From positions 1-64,000 of the forward strand of contig QCFU01000004.1 in assembly GCA_003278305.1 (NCBI GenBank): a stretch of 64,000 nucleotides of DNA, given 5' to 3'. This document shows, piece after piece, positions 7,838-17,795 of this stretch (positions are counted from its first letter, which is position 1; each line of letters starts with the position of its first letter). Source of the stretch: Prochlorococcus sp. AG-363-M21. Lineage in GTDB: Bacteria > Cyanobacteriota > Cyanobacteriia > PCC-6307 > Cyanobiaceae. Position numbers and translations under genes: made by a program. The notes beneath the pieces are model-generated. The model saw only the letters and a program-made list of their open reading frames with translations. It made no database searches and was not told where the DNA came from.

Positions 7838-10141
7838 TTAATTGGGTTTTGCAAGAGGAAGTAAGCATTTGTCTGAGTCGCATCCGGCTGGACCAGCTTC
7901 AGTTAATTCCCCAAGGTCATACTTGCTAAGAGCTTCAAAGAAATCCTTGCTTACTCTTCTCTTTAAAACATTGGCCTGCAAATCCTGATAAGTCTTTTCA
8001 TTTATGGGTTCAAAAGGAAGTCTAGGGAAAGTAGCATTTGCATCAAATCTTGCTAGTAATGCAGCAGAAATATAGCCTTTATTTTGTTGGATTGCTTCAT
8101 GAATAGCTTTAGATAAAGGACCTATTTCATTTTCACGAAACTCAATAGTTGCAGAAGTATTATGTTCAGTGTAATGAGTTTGAACTTGCATATAGAAATC
8201 AAATTGAGCTAGCGCTGAGAAATTATTTATTTCTATCTCGTCAGCTCCTGGAATGTTTGCCCAACTTACTTCAGTTGGTATTTCAACTAGCCATTCGGTG
8301 CACCTTGGATCAAAGGGATCATTAAGAAGACGGCCTTTGTCATCTTTGTCAGATTGAGATGGAACAATTGTGTATCCATAATCCATGCAAGCCATTGCTA
8401 CTGGGTCACTTTTTCTAAAGGTAATTCTTCTAATAAATCTCTGTGCTTTTGGGGGGTGCCATCCTGGGGCGGCACCTGTTAATAGACTTTTAGTCCCAGC
8501 CGGTTGAACTGTTGTGCATCTGTTTGGACGTCTTAGACTATGTCTATCGCAATAATCCCAAACTGTTTTATTAACAGTGTCTTTCCAGGTCTGTAAATAT
8601 TCTGCCTCCTGTTTTTTGAAACTTTTTCCTTCATCTGAATCTGGTCTTCCGGCTTCCCACCATTGAAGCCAAGGAGTACCAAAAGCATGAACAAAGAAAT
8701 CAAATAAACCTGTAAAACTAACTCCAACAATTGGGTCTAATGAGCGACTTTTTCGGTATCTTTCAACCTCAAAACGATGATTGAGTAGGCATGCTACAGA
8801 CAAGCCTGCTGCTCTGAAAGCATCAAATTGAGCTTGACTATCAGATGGGTTGATTTGATTTAAATGGACTTCAGCAAGATTACAATGAAAATCTGCTCCT
8901 AATATTTCACCACATGGGTTAAGACCATATCTACTTAGACGGTGGTTTAGCTCATATTCATCTATTGACTCATGATTACTTTTTAACCATCTTTCTGCTT
9001 CCTGACGACCTTCCTCACAATAAATTTGAATAAATTTCTCTTTGAGTTCTTTTGTTGAGAGAATGTCTGAATTTGAACGAGCTAAGGCTTCTGGTGCAAA
9101 TTGAATAGCACCTTCTCCGGAATGAAATTGTTTTGTTACCGCTTCCGTTACTACACTTAGGCTAGGACGAGTGTGGTATACACGAGTATGATTTGCCATT
9201 CTGAGGGCATCTTTCTCAGGGTCTATGCACCAATTGCCTTCAGGATCTTGGTGCCATAAATTTTCTTTTGCTCCGGATGCTTCTATATCCTTTGAGCAAA
9301 ATTGTCTCATTCCTGCACTCCTTCTTATATTGCCTGCAACTATGGTTACAGCTGCTTCGTCAATTAATAAACAGCATTCAATAGATGTAAGTTTTCTTCC
9401 TAAACTCTTCAAGAGTATTCTGGATATCCTTGGATATAAGTCTTTTAATTTTACTGGGTTAGCCATTCCGCCAAAGCCTTTTAGTGATTCACCTGCAGGC
9501 CTAATATCTCTTAGATCAATGTTTACGAGAATCTTATTGCTGTTGAAATTTTTATCACTACTTAACTCTAGTAGTAATTGATAACTATCTACCCAGCCAC
9601 GTCTACTATCACCGACTTTTATAGTTACTTCGTTGTCGTTTATTTTGAAGGATGTTTTTTCTTGGCGTTCTTCTGGTTTTGTAATGCCAATCTCTGAGAC
9701 AGAATTGATTTCTATTATATTTCTTATTTCAGGTAATTGATTTATTAAATGTGGCTCAATTATTGCTCCAGTCCCACAGCCCATCATTGCAAGATCCATC
9801 ATTAGACCAAAGGCTTCCCAGTCAACAAGGTTTGTTGAAGTGCAATTGTAAGCACCCGAGAAATTCTTTTCTTTGTTAATCCATTCCGTCCCTCCTATCC
9901 ATAACCATCTTCCTGAAGGTAGAGCTTTCTTCTCAGTTTGCATTCGAGCCATCAGCTCTATTTCTTCCTCATTAAGGCTCCCTAATGAATGAAGGCCTTG
10001 CAGGTTACGTGAGCTGACTTCAGACCAGCTCTCTCTGCCTGAAATTGTTTTGCGGCTGTAAGTTCTATAAAAGACAGGATTTGCAGCTGGGGCTGTCGTA
10101 GGAAAATCACAATTTTCAGTCCCGAGCTCTGATGAAGACAT
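7838..10141 (-). CDS. nrdJ: adenosylcobalamin-dependent (class II) ribonucleoside-triphosphate reductase
   Basis: Reduces ribonucleotides to deoxyribonucleotides using a radical from adenosylcobalamin, supplying dNTPs for replication. The start at 10141 (MSSSELGTENCDFP) is preferred over an upstream in-frame start that adds 29 hydrophobic residues. The resulting 767 aa match the monomeric class II enzymes. Visible features include YNCTSTNLV and GCGTGAIIEP near the N-terminus, an NPCGEI motif around residue 410, the TVQPAGTKSLLTGAAPG segment around 550, and a C-terminal CDSDKC pair for thioredoxin re-reduction. No class I nrdAB seen here. A long gap on its 3' side separates it from the preceding gene. 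Confidence 0.93.
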   Translation of the reverse strand: MSSSELGTENCDFPTTAPAANPVFYRTYSRKTISGRESWSEVSSRNLQGLHSLGSLNEEEIELMARMQTEKKALPSGRWLWIGGTEWINKEKNFSGAYNCTSTNLVDWEAFGLMMDLAMMGCGTGAIIEPHLINQLPEIRNIIEINSVSEIGITKPEERQEKTSFKINDNEVTIKVGDSRRGWVDSYQLLLELSSDKNFNSNKILVNIDLRDIRPAGESLKGFGGMANPVKLKDLYPRISRILLKSLGRKLTSIECCLLIDEAAVTIVAGNIRRSAGMRQFCSKDIEASGAKENLWHQDPEGNWCIDPEKDALRMANHTRVYHTRPSLSVVTEAVTKQFHSGEGAIQFAPEALARSNSDILSTKELKEKFIQIYCEEGRQEAERWLKSNHESIDEYELNHRLSRYGLNPCGEILGADFHCNLAEVHLNQINPSDSQAQFDAFRAAGLSVACLLNHRFEVERYRKSRSLDPIVGVSFTGLFDFFVHAFGTPWLQWWEAGRPDSDEGKSFKKQEAEYLQTWKDTVNKTVWDYCDRHSLRRPNRCTTVQPAGTKSLLTGAAPGWHPPKAQRFIRRITFRKSDPVAMACMDYGYTIVPSQSDKDDKGRLLNDPFDPRCTEWLVEIPTEVSWANIPGADEIEINNFSALAQFDFYMQVQTHYTEHNTSATIEFRENEIGPLSKAIHEAIQQNKGYISAALLARFDANATFPRLPFEPINEKTYQDLQANVLKRRVSKDFFEALSKYDLGELTEAGPAGCDSDKCLLPLAKPN

Positions 10142-10290
10142 GCTGTCTATTTTATGATTGGATGTGATGGTCAAGATCTTTTTTTGGACTAGGTAAGAGC
10201 ACACTAACGCCACAAATAGCGTCTGCAAGTTTTTTTAACACCATTTACAGTGTATTAATATGAGAATATAGATGGGTTCTTGGTTTGTTC

Positions 10291-10986
10291 GTGAAACGTG
10301 TTACAGAACCAGAGTTAATGTCAGAGCCTTCGCAAGTAAAGGCCTATGCCGAGGCTGATTTTTCTTATACGGAGCAACAAATAATTACAAAATTAGAGAC
10401 TTTTTTAAATCAGAGCACCAAGAGTCTTGATCAAAACACTGTGATTATTGATCTTGGTTGTGGACCTGGAAACGTAACAGAAAGAATTGCGATGAGTTGG
10501 CCAACCGCCAAAATTTTTGGAATTGATGGTTCAAAAGAAATGATAAAAGTTGCACAAAGAAGAGCTTGCTTTCTCAAGGAGAAGTTTCGTATCAAGAATC
10601 TGGAGTATTTAGAATTAAATATTTCAAACTTATCAAAAGAATTTTTAAAAATTGCCGATTGTGCTGATGTGGTTGTTAGTAACAGTCTCTTACACCATAT
10701 TCATAATCCAGAAGTCTTTTGGAATGCAGTCAAGAATATTTCATCTAGTGGGACTGTTCAATATCACAGGGATTTGCGGCGACCTCTTTCCTACGCGCAA
10801 TTATTGAATATCCAGAAAAAATATCTTCCAGATGCACCTAGTGTTTTGAAAAATGATTATATCTGTTCTCTTCAGGCAGCTTTTTCAGTTAATGAAATAA
10901 AAGAACAGCTAGTAATATCTGGCCTTGATCAATTAAATGTATTTGAGGTAGAAGAACGTTATCTTGAAGTTGTTGGTATCCTCTAA
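10291..10986 (+). CDS. class I SAM-dependent methyltransferase
   Basis: Predicted 231-residue protein with a Rossmann methyltransferase fold. Motif I is IIDLGCGPGNVTERIA (about residues 53-68), an acidic residue follows in FGIDGSKEM, and NSLLHHIHNPEVFW is the motif IV/post-IV region. The chosen GTG start at 10291 (MKRVTEPELM) fits the conserved EPELM N-terminus better than the TTG two codons upstream. Divergent from nrdJ and 37 bases before prfC. The substrate cannot be told from sequence; ubiquinone/menaquinone-type or small-molecule methylation are possibilities. Confidence 0.8.
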   Translation: MKRVTEPELMSEPSQVKAYAEADFSYTEQQIITKLETFLNQSTKSLDQNTVIIDLGCGPGNVTERIAMSWPTAKIFGIDGSKEMIKVAQRRACFLKEKFRIKNLEYLELNISNLSKEFLKIADCADVVVSNSLLHHIHNPEVFWNAVKNISSSGTVQYHRDLRRPLSYAQLLNIQKKYLPDAPSVLKNDYICSLQAAFSVNEIKEQLVISGLDQLNVFEVEERYLEVVGIL

Positions 10987-11023
10987 AAGTTAAATTGTAT
11001 AAGATGCTAATTAAGAATTTTTA

Positions 11024-12691
11024 ATGAATGTTATTCCCTCCAACAATGATTCCTCAAAGGCTAATCAAATAGAAATATCTGAAGTAGAACTTTCTGCAGC
11101 AGTTGAGAGAAGAAGGAACTTTGCAATCATTTCACATCCAGATGCAGGGAAAACAACCTTAACGGAGAAACTTCTTTTATATGGAGGTGCTATTCAGCAA
11201 GCAGGTGCGGTTAAGGCTCGAGGAGAACAAAGAAAAGTTACTTCAGATTGGATGGAATTGGAGAAGCAAAGGGGTATTTCAATAACTTCTACTGTTCTGC
11301 AATTTGACTATAAAGAAACAACAATTAATTTGCTAGATACTCCTGGCCACCAGGACTTTTCTGAGGATACATATAGAACTCTTGCTGCTGCTGATAATGC
11401 TGTAATGCTAGAAGACGCGGCAAAAGGTCTTGAGCCACAAACTCGAAAACTATTTGAAGTTTGCAGACTTAGGGGAATTCCTATTTTTACTTTTATTAAT
11501 AAGATGGATAGACCTGGACAAGAGCCTCTTTCCCTTTTAGATGAAATTGAATCAGAGTTGGGTCTATCAACTTGGGCTGTTAATTGGCCAATAGGTAGTG
11601 GAGATTTATTTCGCGGTTTGATTGATCGAAAGAGTAAAGAAATAGTTTTGTTTTCCCGAGCTGATCGTGGCAAACAGTCTATTGAGAGACGCCTAAGACT
11701 TCAGGATCCAGAGATAAAACAATTAGTAGAGGACGATCTACTTCAAAAAGCCTTGGAAGAACTTGAGTTGTTAGAAGAGGCAGGCTCTGAAATGGATTTG
11801 AAACTTATTCAATCAGGCGAGCTGACACCTGTGTTTTTTGGTTCAGCTATGACGAACTTTGGAGTAAAGCCTTTTCTGGATACTTTTTTGAGAATGGCTC
11901 AAGGACCTGTCGCTCGCAATAGTAGTAGTGGTTTAATTGATCCTTTGAGGAATTCATTTAGTGGCTTTGTATTTAAACTTCAGGCAAACATGGATCCTCG
12001 GCATCGGGACAGGGTGGCTTTTGTAAGAGTTTGCAGTGGCAGATTTAAAAAAGATATGACAGTGAAACATGCAAGAACAGGAAAAAATATCCGTTTATCT
12101 AGACCTCAAAAGATTTTTGCTCAAGATAGAGCAGTAGTAGAAGATGCATACCCAGGAGATGTTATTGGTTTAAATAATCCAGGGATGTTTTCAATAGGCG
12201 ATACTTTATACACTGGCGATAGAGTTGAATATGAAGGTATTCCATGCTTTAGTCCCGAAATATTTAGCTGGTTACGTAATCCAAATCCGTCGGCTTTTAA
12301 AAACTTTAGAAAAGGAGTTAATGAATTGCGAGAGGAAGGTGCAGTGCAAATCCTTTATGATATTGATCAAGCGAAGAGAGATCCGATATTGGCAGCTGTT
12401 GGACAATTGCAATTAGATGTTGTTCAACATCGATTGGAGAATGAATATGGTGTAGAAACAAGATTAGAGCCTATGGGCTATCAGGTGGCTCGATGGGTCC
12501 CAGGTGGGTGGTCAATTATTGAAGATATTGGAAGAATCTTTAATTGCAAAACGGTTCGTGACTCTTGGGATAGACCCGTTTTGCTTTTCAAGAATGTTTG
12601 GAATTTGAATCAACTTAAAGAAGATCATCCAAGTCTTGAATTAAGTTCAGTGGCTCCAGTGGTTAGCGGCGTGGATCCAATTACACTTTGA
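11024..12691 (+). CDS. prfC: peptide chain release factor 3
   Basis: Translational GTPase that recycles RF1/RF2 from the ribosome after peptide release. The 555-residue protein begins with [20 protein letters not shown] (P-loop at about residues 38-49), then G2/G3 RGISITSTV and [16 protein letters not shown], and NKMD for guanine recognition. Domains II and III follow with a RF3-type C-terminus; length matches RF3 rather than EF-G. It follows the methyltransferase gene on the plus strand and precedes the CPP1-like gene. A T-rich tract directly follows the stop and may end transcription. Confidence 0.95.
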   Translation: MNVIPSNNDSSKANQIEISEVELSAAVERRRNFAIISHPDAGKTTLTEKLLLYGGAIQQAGAVKARGEQRKVTSDWMELEKQRGISITSTVLQFDYKETTINLLDTPGHQDFSEDTYRTLAAADNAVMLEDAAKGLEPQTRKLFEVCRLRGIPIFTFINKMDRPGQEPLSLLDEIESELGLSTWAVNWPIGSGDLFRGLIDRKSKEIVLFSRADRGKQSIERRLRLQDPEIKQLVEDDLLQKALEELELLEEAGSEMDLKLIQSGELTPVFFGSAMTNFGVKPFLDTFLRMAQGPVARNSSSGLIDPLRNSFSGFVFKLQANMDPRHRDRVAFVRVCSGRFKKDMTVKHARTGKNIRLSRPQKIFAQDRAVVEDAYPGDVIGLNNPGMFSIGDTLYTGDRVEYEGIPCFSPEIFSWLRNPNPSAFKNFRKGVNELREEGAVQILYDIDQAKRDPILAAVGQLQLDVVQHRLENEYGVETRLEPMGYQVARWVPGGWSIIEDIGRIFNCKTVRDSWDRPVLLFKNVWNLNQLKEDHPSLELSSVAPVVSGVDPITL

Positions 12692-12759
12692 AAACATAAT
12701 AAGTTGATTTTTTTTTTCATTAATAAGATTCTTAGGAGTAGATTTAATTATTTGAGATT

Positions 12760-13431
12760 GTGGAAGGAAAAGACTCTGCTTCTAATAAAGCTTCTAACGA
12801 TGCGTATCGAATACTAGGGATACAATCTGGAGCAAGTTTTGAGGAGATTCAGAAGGCTAGGGATGACAAGATTTTAGAGGTTGAGAATGATCCAATTCTA
12901 AAAGCAAAGGTTGAAGCTTCTTTTGATGCCTTGTTAATGGACAGCCTAAAGTTGAGGCAGCTTGGCCAAGTTAGCAATGATGCCGTTAAAGCTTCTAATA
13001 GAGAGAACTCAAAAAATGACTTAGGTAGTAGCAATCTCTTAACTCGAATAAAAAGTTTTAATTTCCAAGCTTCAACATCAGAAGAACGAGGACTCTTCCC
13101 AACACTCGCTATTCCACAGGGTGAAAAATTAATTATTAGGGTTGCTTTTGGTTTATTAGGCTTAGTACTTCTATTGATGCTCCCAGATGAAAGTACCCAA
13201 CTAATACTTTCTCTATCAACAATTATTCTTTTTATTAGCTTTGCAAAAGGGGGGAGGGGAATCTTTAAGTCATTAGGATGGAGTGTTGTTTTTTTATCAA
13301 TTGGTTTAATAGTAGGAGGAGTATTAGTTGCTGGTATACCTAAGATTTCTGATGAATTTCATATTTTCACACCAACTAAGATAGAAGGCATTGTCTCAAT
13401 AATATTTCTTTGGATTGGATCATTCTTTTAG
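12760..13431 (+). CDS. CPP1-like J-domain-related membrane protein
   Basis: A 223-residue protein starting at GTG. The N-terminal half (about 10-75) has a J-like fold signature ([22 protein letters not shown], given here only as its start) but lacks the HPD motif needed to stimulate Hsp70. The C-terminal half has three or four membrane helices (about 127-220). This matches the cyanobacterial/plant CPP1 family (DUF3353), whose plant member stabilises protochlorophyllide oxidoreductase. A thylakoid role is therefore inferred. Its stop overlaps the convergent hslO stop by 4 bases. Confidence 0.75.
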   Translation: MEGKDSASNKASNDAYRILGIQSGASFEEIQKARDDKILEVENDPILKAKVEASFDALLMDSLKLRQLGQVSNDAVKASNRENSKNDLGSSNLLTRIKSFNFQASTSEERGLFPTLAIPQGEKLIIRVAFGLLGLVLLLMLPDESTQLILSLSTIILFISFAKGGRGIFKSLGWSVVFLSIGLIVGGVLVAGIPKISDEFHIFTPTKIEGIVSIIFLWIGSFF

Positions 13432-14330
13432 TAGTTAATTAAGGTTTTTAATTCTTCCTCTTCTACAAGGTATTTGCTTTTACAGAATTGGCAAATTAAT
13501 TCAGCTTTTCTGTCTTCTGTAAGAATTTTCTTTAATTCATCATCACCAACTAACTTCAGAGCTGAGAGGCTTCTTTCTCTGGAGCATCTACATTGAAACT
13601 TGATTTTTTGGGTGGAATTGTGAGTATTAATAGGCTCAGGGTTTAAATCAGGGAACAATGATTGAAAAATCGACTGCAGATTATCTTTGCTTTCAAGAAG
13701 CTGATCACTGAAGCATTGGATGTTTTGACATGTGTCCTCTAAAAGTTTGATTGTTGACTTATCTTCCAACCCTTTAGGAAGGATTTGGGCTATTAATCCT
13801 CCTGCACAAAGCATCTCATCCTTTTGTATTGTCTCTCCAACAAATACTGCAGATTGAGTTTGCTCAGAGTGTAATAAATAAGATGCTATATCTTCTCCTA
13901 TTCCACCACAGACAAGTTCAACAGTACTGTTAAAGGGTTCTCCTTTGCCTTCATCTCGAGTTACATGTAGATAACCAGTGCCAGTAGCCTTTGCTAAGTC
14001 AAAAGAATATTCGCCTAGTTGTGTTTTGACTAAATTTAATTCAAGTTCAGGGTTCCCTACATAGCCTCTAACAGTTCCATCCCTTCCTGCATCAACCATT
14101 AGGCCTTGTAATGGACCATCGGATTGTACTTTTAATGTGACTCTGCCATGATCCACTTTCATTGAACTTGCTAGTAACAATGCGCCACTCATTGCTCTAC
14201 TTAGTATTACCGATGTTAAGTAGGAAAGATTATGGCGTCTTTGTGCTTCTTGTATGGTTTCAGTAACAGTAACAGCAACAAGTCTGACACCACCTTCTAC
14301 TGCAGTGGCTCTAACTAATTGGTCTGACAT
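13428..14330 (-). CDS. hslO: Hsp33 redox-regulated chaperonin
   Basis: Redox-switched holdase chaperone of the cytoplasm, active under oxidative stress. The 300-residue protein has the Hsp33 N-terminal domain (DQLVRATA, then [19 protein letters not shown] and GYVGNP) and the C-terminal zinc switch with CRC around residue 248 and CQFC around residue 280. These four cysteines release zinc and form disulfides on oxidation. Its start overlaps the end of the upstream ABC ATPase gene by 16 bases, suggesting co-transcription. Confidence 0.95.
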   Translation of the reverse strand: MSDQLVRATAVEGGVRLVAVTVTETIQEAQRRHNLSYLTSVILSRAMSGALLLASSMKVDHGRVTLKVQSDGPLQGLMVDAGRDGTVRGYVGNPELELNLVKTQLGEYSFDLAKATGTGYLHVTRDEGKGEPFNSTVELVCGGIGEDIASYLLHSEQTQSAVFVGETIQKDEMLCAGGLIAQILPKGLEDKSTIKLLEDTCQNIQCFSDQLLESKDNLQSIFQSLFPDLNPEPINTHNSTQKIKFQCRCSRERSLSALKLVGDDELKKILTEDRKAELICQFCKSKYLVEEEELKTLINY

Positions 14331-14983
14331 GGGGGTTCTTTGGTTTTGTGCGGCTGAATTGTCTTTATAAGTCTCCCATTGTTTAGTTGATAGGATGATA
14401 TTTTCGAATCCTGAAAGATCTGGGGCTCATGTGTTACTACAATTAGGATAATATTTGATGAGAGATCTTTTATCACTTTTATTATTTCACCTCTTACAGA
14501 CCAATCTAACCCAGCCGTTGGTTCATCCAATAACAGGATACTAGGATTTCTAGTTAATTGAACTGCAATAGCCAATCTCCTCTGTTGCCCTCCACTTAAG
14601 TTCTCTGGGGGTGACTTAAGTATTAAACTTGATAAGCCTACTTTTGTGAGTGTTTCATCAATTTTGTCAGAAGCTAATCTGCGATGACCTAACCGTAGTT
14701 CTTCTAAAACTGTTAGACCTATAAAATGTCTTTCTGGGAATTGAAAAACCACTCCAGAAATTGAGCGCCTTTTGCGTTCACTAGCTATTTTCCCTTGGAA
14801 ACGTATATACCCATGCTGAGGTTTTGATAAACCACTAATTATCTCAATTAAACTTGATTTTCCGCTTCCACTTGCCCCAGCTATGACTAGGGGAGTACCT
14901 TTATTTACACTTATATTAACATCTGTCAAAATTGGATTTAGTGCAGTAGCAGGATGATATTTAATTTTCTTAAGTTCTAACAT
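14315..14983 (-). CDS. ABC transporter ATP-binding protein (CbiO/EcfA-like)
   Basis: A 222-residue ATPase with Walker [10 protein letters not shown] (about 36-44), a Q-loop in [10 protein letters not shown], signature LSGGQQRR (about 128-135), Walker [11 protein letters not shown] and the H-loop VVTHEP. The FPERHF after the Q-loop is like that of energy-coupling-factor ATPases, which import vitamins or metal ions. No permease partner is adjacent; it is upstream of and overlaps hslO. Substrate unknown; it presumably works with a transmembrane subunit encoded elsewhere. Confidence 0.82.
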   Translation of the reverse strand: MLELKKIKYHPATALNPILTDVNISVNKGTPLVIAGASGSGKSSLIEIISGLSKPQHGYIRFQGKIASERKRRSISGVVFQFPERHFIGLTVLEELRLGHRRLASDKIDETLTKVGLSSLILKSPPENLSGGQQRRLAIAVQLTRNPSILLLDEPTAGLDWSVRGEIIKVIKDLSSNIILIVVTHEPQIFQDSKISSYQLNNGRLIKTIQPHKTKEPPCQTN

Positions 14984-15085
14984 GCCTCAAAGCCAAGCTA
15001 ATTTGAGTAAGGGTTTGCGTAATTATTAATTTTGTTCTCTAAGAATAGTATCTTGGGTTTAGTTAAATCTTTTTAAAAGGTTGTA

Positions 15086-15535
15086 ATGGTTATGAAGATT
15101 GGTTTTCGTGAAATAGATCCATTTAATTGTTGGATATGGATACGGTTCTCTGAAATACCTAGTGAAGGGGAGAAGAATTATATCGATGGTATTTTTGATA
15201 GTTGGTATGTAATAGGTAGATTGGGTGGATTTAATTCTGAAAATCTCCAAGCGCATGAAAACTCTTCTGATTTAAGTTGGATGTCATATGACACTAACGA
15301 TTCAGAGTCCAGCTTGCCTGCTGTAATGCATAATTTAGGGCATATTGAATATCAGGGAGAATGGGCTCGATGTTGGGTTGACTTAGGAACATCTGATGCA
15401 ATTGCAATTGATGTTTTAATTAACACTTTTAATCAGATTAATGGAGAAGTGGTTCAGATTGATGAATTGTTGATCGGAGGAATTAATGACGACTGGCCAG
15501 TAGAGGTTCATCCAGATTCTATCTTTAAACCTTAA
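15086..15535 (+). CDS. DUF3531 family protein
   Basis: A 149-residue soluble acidic protein beginning MVMKIGFREIDPFNCWIW. The body has WARCWVDLGTSDAIAIDVLI and ends GGINDDWPVEVH. This matches the DUF3531 family of cyanobacteria and plastids, which has no established function. It is 8 bases upstream of rsmE on the same strand, so the two are likely co-transcribed, hinting at a translation or RNA link that is not shown by the sequence. Confidence 0.8.
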   Translation: MVMKIGFREIDPFNCWIWIRFSEIPSEGEKNYIDGIFDSWYVIGRLGGFNSENLQAHENSSDLSWMSYDTNDSESSLPAVMHNLGHIEYQGEWARCWVDLGTSDAIAIDVLINTFNQINGEVVQIDELLIGGINDDWPVEVHPDSIFKP

Positions 15536-15543
15536 AAATAAAT

Positions 15544-16302
15544 ATGGTGAGAGAGTTACGAAGGCTCCTGATTGATCAAGAGCGTATTTTAAGTAAAGCA
15601 GATAACTCTTTTATAAAACTTTCTAATGACGAAGTACATTATTTGAAAAATGTCTTGAGGTTAGGAACAGGAGATTTGTTTTTAATTACAGATGGATTAG
15701 GGAATCTATGGCAAGCCACTTTTGATACGAAAAATACTGTTTTGCTTGAATCTTCCTTTGAAAAACCTTATAAAACATCAGATCGCCTAAAACCTCTGAT
15801 TGGTTTGGCAGTTGCTGTTCCTAAAAGAGGGATGAAAGAAATATTGAGAATGAGTTGCGAAATAGGTGTTGATATAATTCAACCTTTAATTTCTGATAGA
15901 AGTATTAAACAACCAGTTAAGAAAAATCATTTTCATAGATGGAATTATATTTTGAATGAAGCCACAGAACAGTCTGAACGGTTATGGAGACCAGATTTAA
16001 AAGAGCTTATGTCCTTTCATGATTGGGTACAACGACCACATTCCAACAGATTATCATCAATAGCGTCAACAAGAGATAGTTGTTCTAATGAATTTGAAAT
16101 TTGGTTGAAAAATATATCTAAACAGTTTGATGAAATTTGGGTTGTTATTGGTCCAGAGGGTGGCTGGTCAAATCAAGAATTAACTTTTGCTTTAGACAAT
16201 GCATATAGCAAAGTTCAATTTGGAGAGACAATTCTTACTACTTCTACTGCTGCGATCTCAGCATCTCAGCTAATGGCTTCCTGGAGAAGAACGTACATAT
16301 AG
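15544..16302 (+). CDS. rsmE: 16S rRNA (uracil(1498)-N(3))-methyltransferase RsmE
   Basis: SPOUT-fold methyltransferase modifying U1498 of 16S rRNA in the decoding centre. In 252 residues it shows the N-terminal PUA-like domain (SNDEVHYLKNVLRLGTGD), the central LAVAVPKRGMKEIL...CEIGVDIIQPL region, EATEQSERLWRPDL, and the SAM-binding knot IWVVIGPEGGWSNQEL and FGETILTTSTA. The order and spacing are those of RsmE. It follows the DUF3531 gene after 8 bases. Confidence 0.93.
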   Translation: MVRELRRLLIDQERILSKADNSFIKLSNDEVHYLKNVLRLGTGDLFLITDGLGNLWQATFDTKNTVLLESSFEKPYKTSDRLKPLIGLAVAVPKRGMKEILRMSCEIGVDIIQPLISDRSIKQPVKKNHFHRWNYILNEATEQSERLWRPDLKELMSFHDWVQRPHSNRLSSIASTRDSCSNEFEIWLKNISKQFDEIWVVIGPEGGWSNQELTFALDNAYSKVQFGETILTTSTAAISASQLMASWRRTYI

Positions 16303-16367
16303 TTTTACTTCTGCTTGTTTTTGGAGTTATATATTAATGATCAGTCTTTTTTAGATGGTTTTTTAAT

Positions 16368-17120
16368 GTGAGTAATTCAATGGTTTTATTTGAAAATAGC
16401 TGGTTTTTTGCTTTTGGAATTAATTTTATTCTTATTTTTTTAGCGCAACGCTTACCTTTGCTTACCAGTAAAGGGTGGATCCATGCAGGGGTATTAGGAA
16501 CAATACTTTGGGGATGCTTAGGCTGGCGTGGTTGGTTAGCGGTATTCTTCTATCTGTTATTTGGTTATTTGGTTACTAAAATTGGTTTCGCTTACAAAAA
16601 ATCATTAGGAGTTGCGGAAGGTAGAGATGGCCTTCGTGGCCCTGAAAATGTATGGGGATCTGCCGCAACAGGAGCATTTTTGGCAATTCTAGTTGACTTG
16701 GTTGCTATTTCTTCTAAGGAAATTTTTTTAGTAGGTTTTGCAGCAAGTTTTGCAGCTAAACTTGCTGATACATTTGGGAGTGAAGTAGGTAAACGATGGG
16801 GTAAATCAACTTTTTTAATTACATCACTCAAGAAAGTTCCTGTAGGTACTGATGGGGCTATAAGTCTTCAAGGAACTTTAGCAAGTTTAGGAGGGAGTGT
16901 TTTGATGACATACGTAATGTATTCCCTTTCTTTGATTGACTCCTCATCTTCGTTTTTGATAGTTGTTTCTTCGGGCTTTTTTGCAACACTTATAGAAAGT
17001 GTTATCGGAGCGACTTTCCAGAACCGCATTAGTTGGCTTAGTAATGAATTAGTAAACGCAATACAAACAACTTTTTCGGCAACTGTGGCAATGATTTTAT
17101 TTTTATTCTTTAGAGTATAG
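16368..17120 (+). CDS. DUF92/VTE6-type membrane protein (putative phytyl-phosphate kinase)
   Basis: A 250-residue protein with six or seven membrane spans. Visible family motifs are the LTSKGWIHAGVLGTILWG start, RDGLRGPENVWGSAATGAF, AAKLADTFGSEVGKRWGKS and VPVGTDGAISLQGTLAS. This is the DUF92 family (TIGR00297). The plant member VTE6 phosphorylates phytyl monophosphate in phytol salvage for tocopherol/chlorophyll metabolism, so a similar role in the thylakoid is likely but inferred. Starts with GTG at 16368; an ATG at 16380 is an alternative. Convergent with the GDSL hydrolase gene. Confidence 0.82.
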   Translation: MSNSMVLFENSWFFAFGINFILIFLAQRLPLLTSKGWIHAGVLGTILWGCLGWRGWLAVFFYLLFGYLVTKIGFAYKKSLGVAEGRDGLRGPENVWGSAATGAFLAILVDLVAISSKEIFLVGFAASFAAKLADTFGSEVGKRWGKSTFLITSLKKVPVGTDGAISLQGTLASLGGSVLMTYVMYSLSLIDSSSSFLIVVSSGFFATLIESVIGATFQNRISWLSNELVNAIQTTFSATVAMILFLFFRV

Positions 17121-17132
17121 AAAAATAAAAAG

Positions 17133-17789
17133 TTATGTCTGATTTGTTTTTTCAATCCATTGTGTCAATGGAGGCCATTTAGAAACTTTAGAATATATCC
17201 ATTCATGCCCCTTGGAATTGAGATGAATACCATCTTTTGTTAGGAATTGCTCCCAGGACGTTTCATCTCTCATGGCTTTAAAAATTGGTAAAAATGGAAT
17301 ATTTAAATCTAAACAACTCTTCTCTATTTCCCTTTCATAAGCGTCACAAGAATTGTTGGTATACCAAAGACAATCTGCGAAAGGCATTTTCTTTTCGTCA
17401 ACAGGTGTAAGTCCCATTACTAAGACATTTGTTTGTTTATTCATTTCAGTCAGTAATCTCTTTAATCCGAATCTAAAGGCATCTGCTGTTAATTGAGGTC
17501 TACCGTCTTCACGCCCTATATTTGCTGTGTCATTTAACCCTATAGCTAGTAATAATCCATTTGGTAGATTTCTTCTTAATTCACCTCTACATTCCCATTC
17601 ATTCTTCCAACGCTTGGCAACTTTTTCAAGTCCATCTCCTCTTATCCCTAATGGATAAAGCACTGGGCTGCCTTCCGTACTCATCCATTGTTGCTTCAGT
17701 CTTGAGCACCAACCTCCTCCAATTGGATCACCCCACCCGTAAACTGAGCTATCCCCTAAAACAATGAGTTGTTTTGGTGCTAATGCCAT
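17133..17789 (-). CDS. GDSL/SGNH-family hydrolase
   Basis: A 218-residue esterase-like protein. Block I is VLGDSSVYGWGDP (nucleophile Ser in GDSS, residue about 13). Block III is the GLNDTAN segment with Asn, and block V is DGIHLNSKGHEW with the catalytic Asp and His near residues 197-200. No signal peptide, so probably cytoplasmic. It is the last gene of a minus-strand run with phnE, phnC, phnD and an aminotransferase, only 6 bases after phnE, which makes it part of that operon. Its substrate is unknown. Confidence 0.87.
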   Translation of the reverse strand: MALAPKQLIVLGDSSVYGWGDPIGGGWCSRLKQQWMSTEGSPVLYPLGIRGDGLEKVAKRWKNEWECRGELRRNLPNGLLLAIGLNDTANIGREDGRPQLTADAFRFGLKRLLTEMNKQTNVLVMGLTPVDEKKMPFADCLWYTNNSCDAYEREIEKSCLDLNIPFLPIFKAMRDETSWEQFLTKDGIHLNSKGHEWIYSKVSKWPPLTQWIEKTNQT

Positions 17790-17795
17790 AGTTGA

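Noticed and set aside
9225-9581. 118-codon plus-strand frame inside nrdJ
   Set aside because: Antisense shadow of a strongly conserved enzyme gene.
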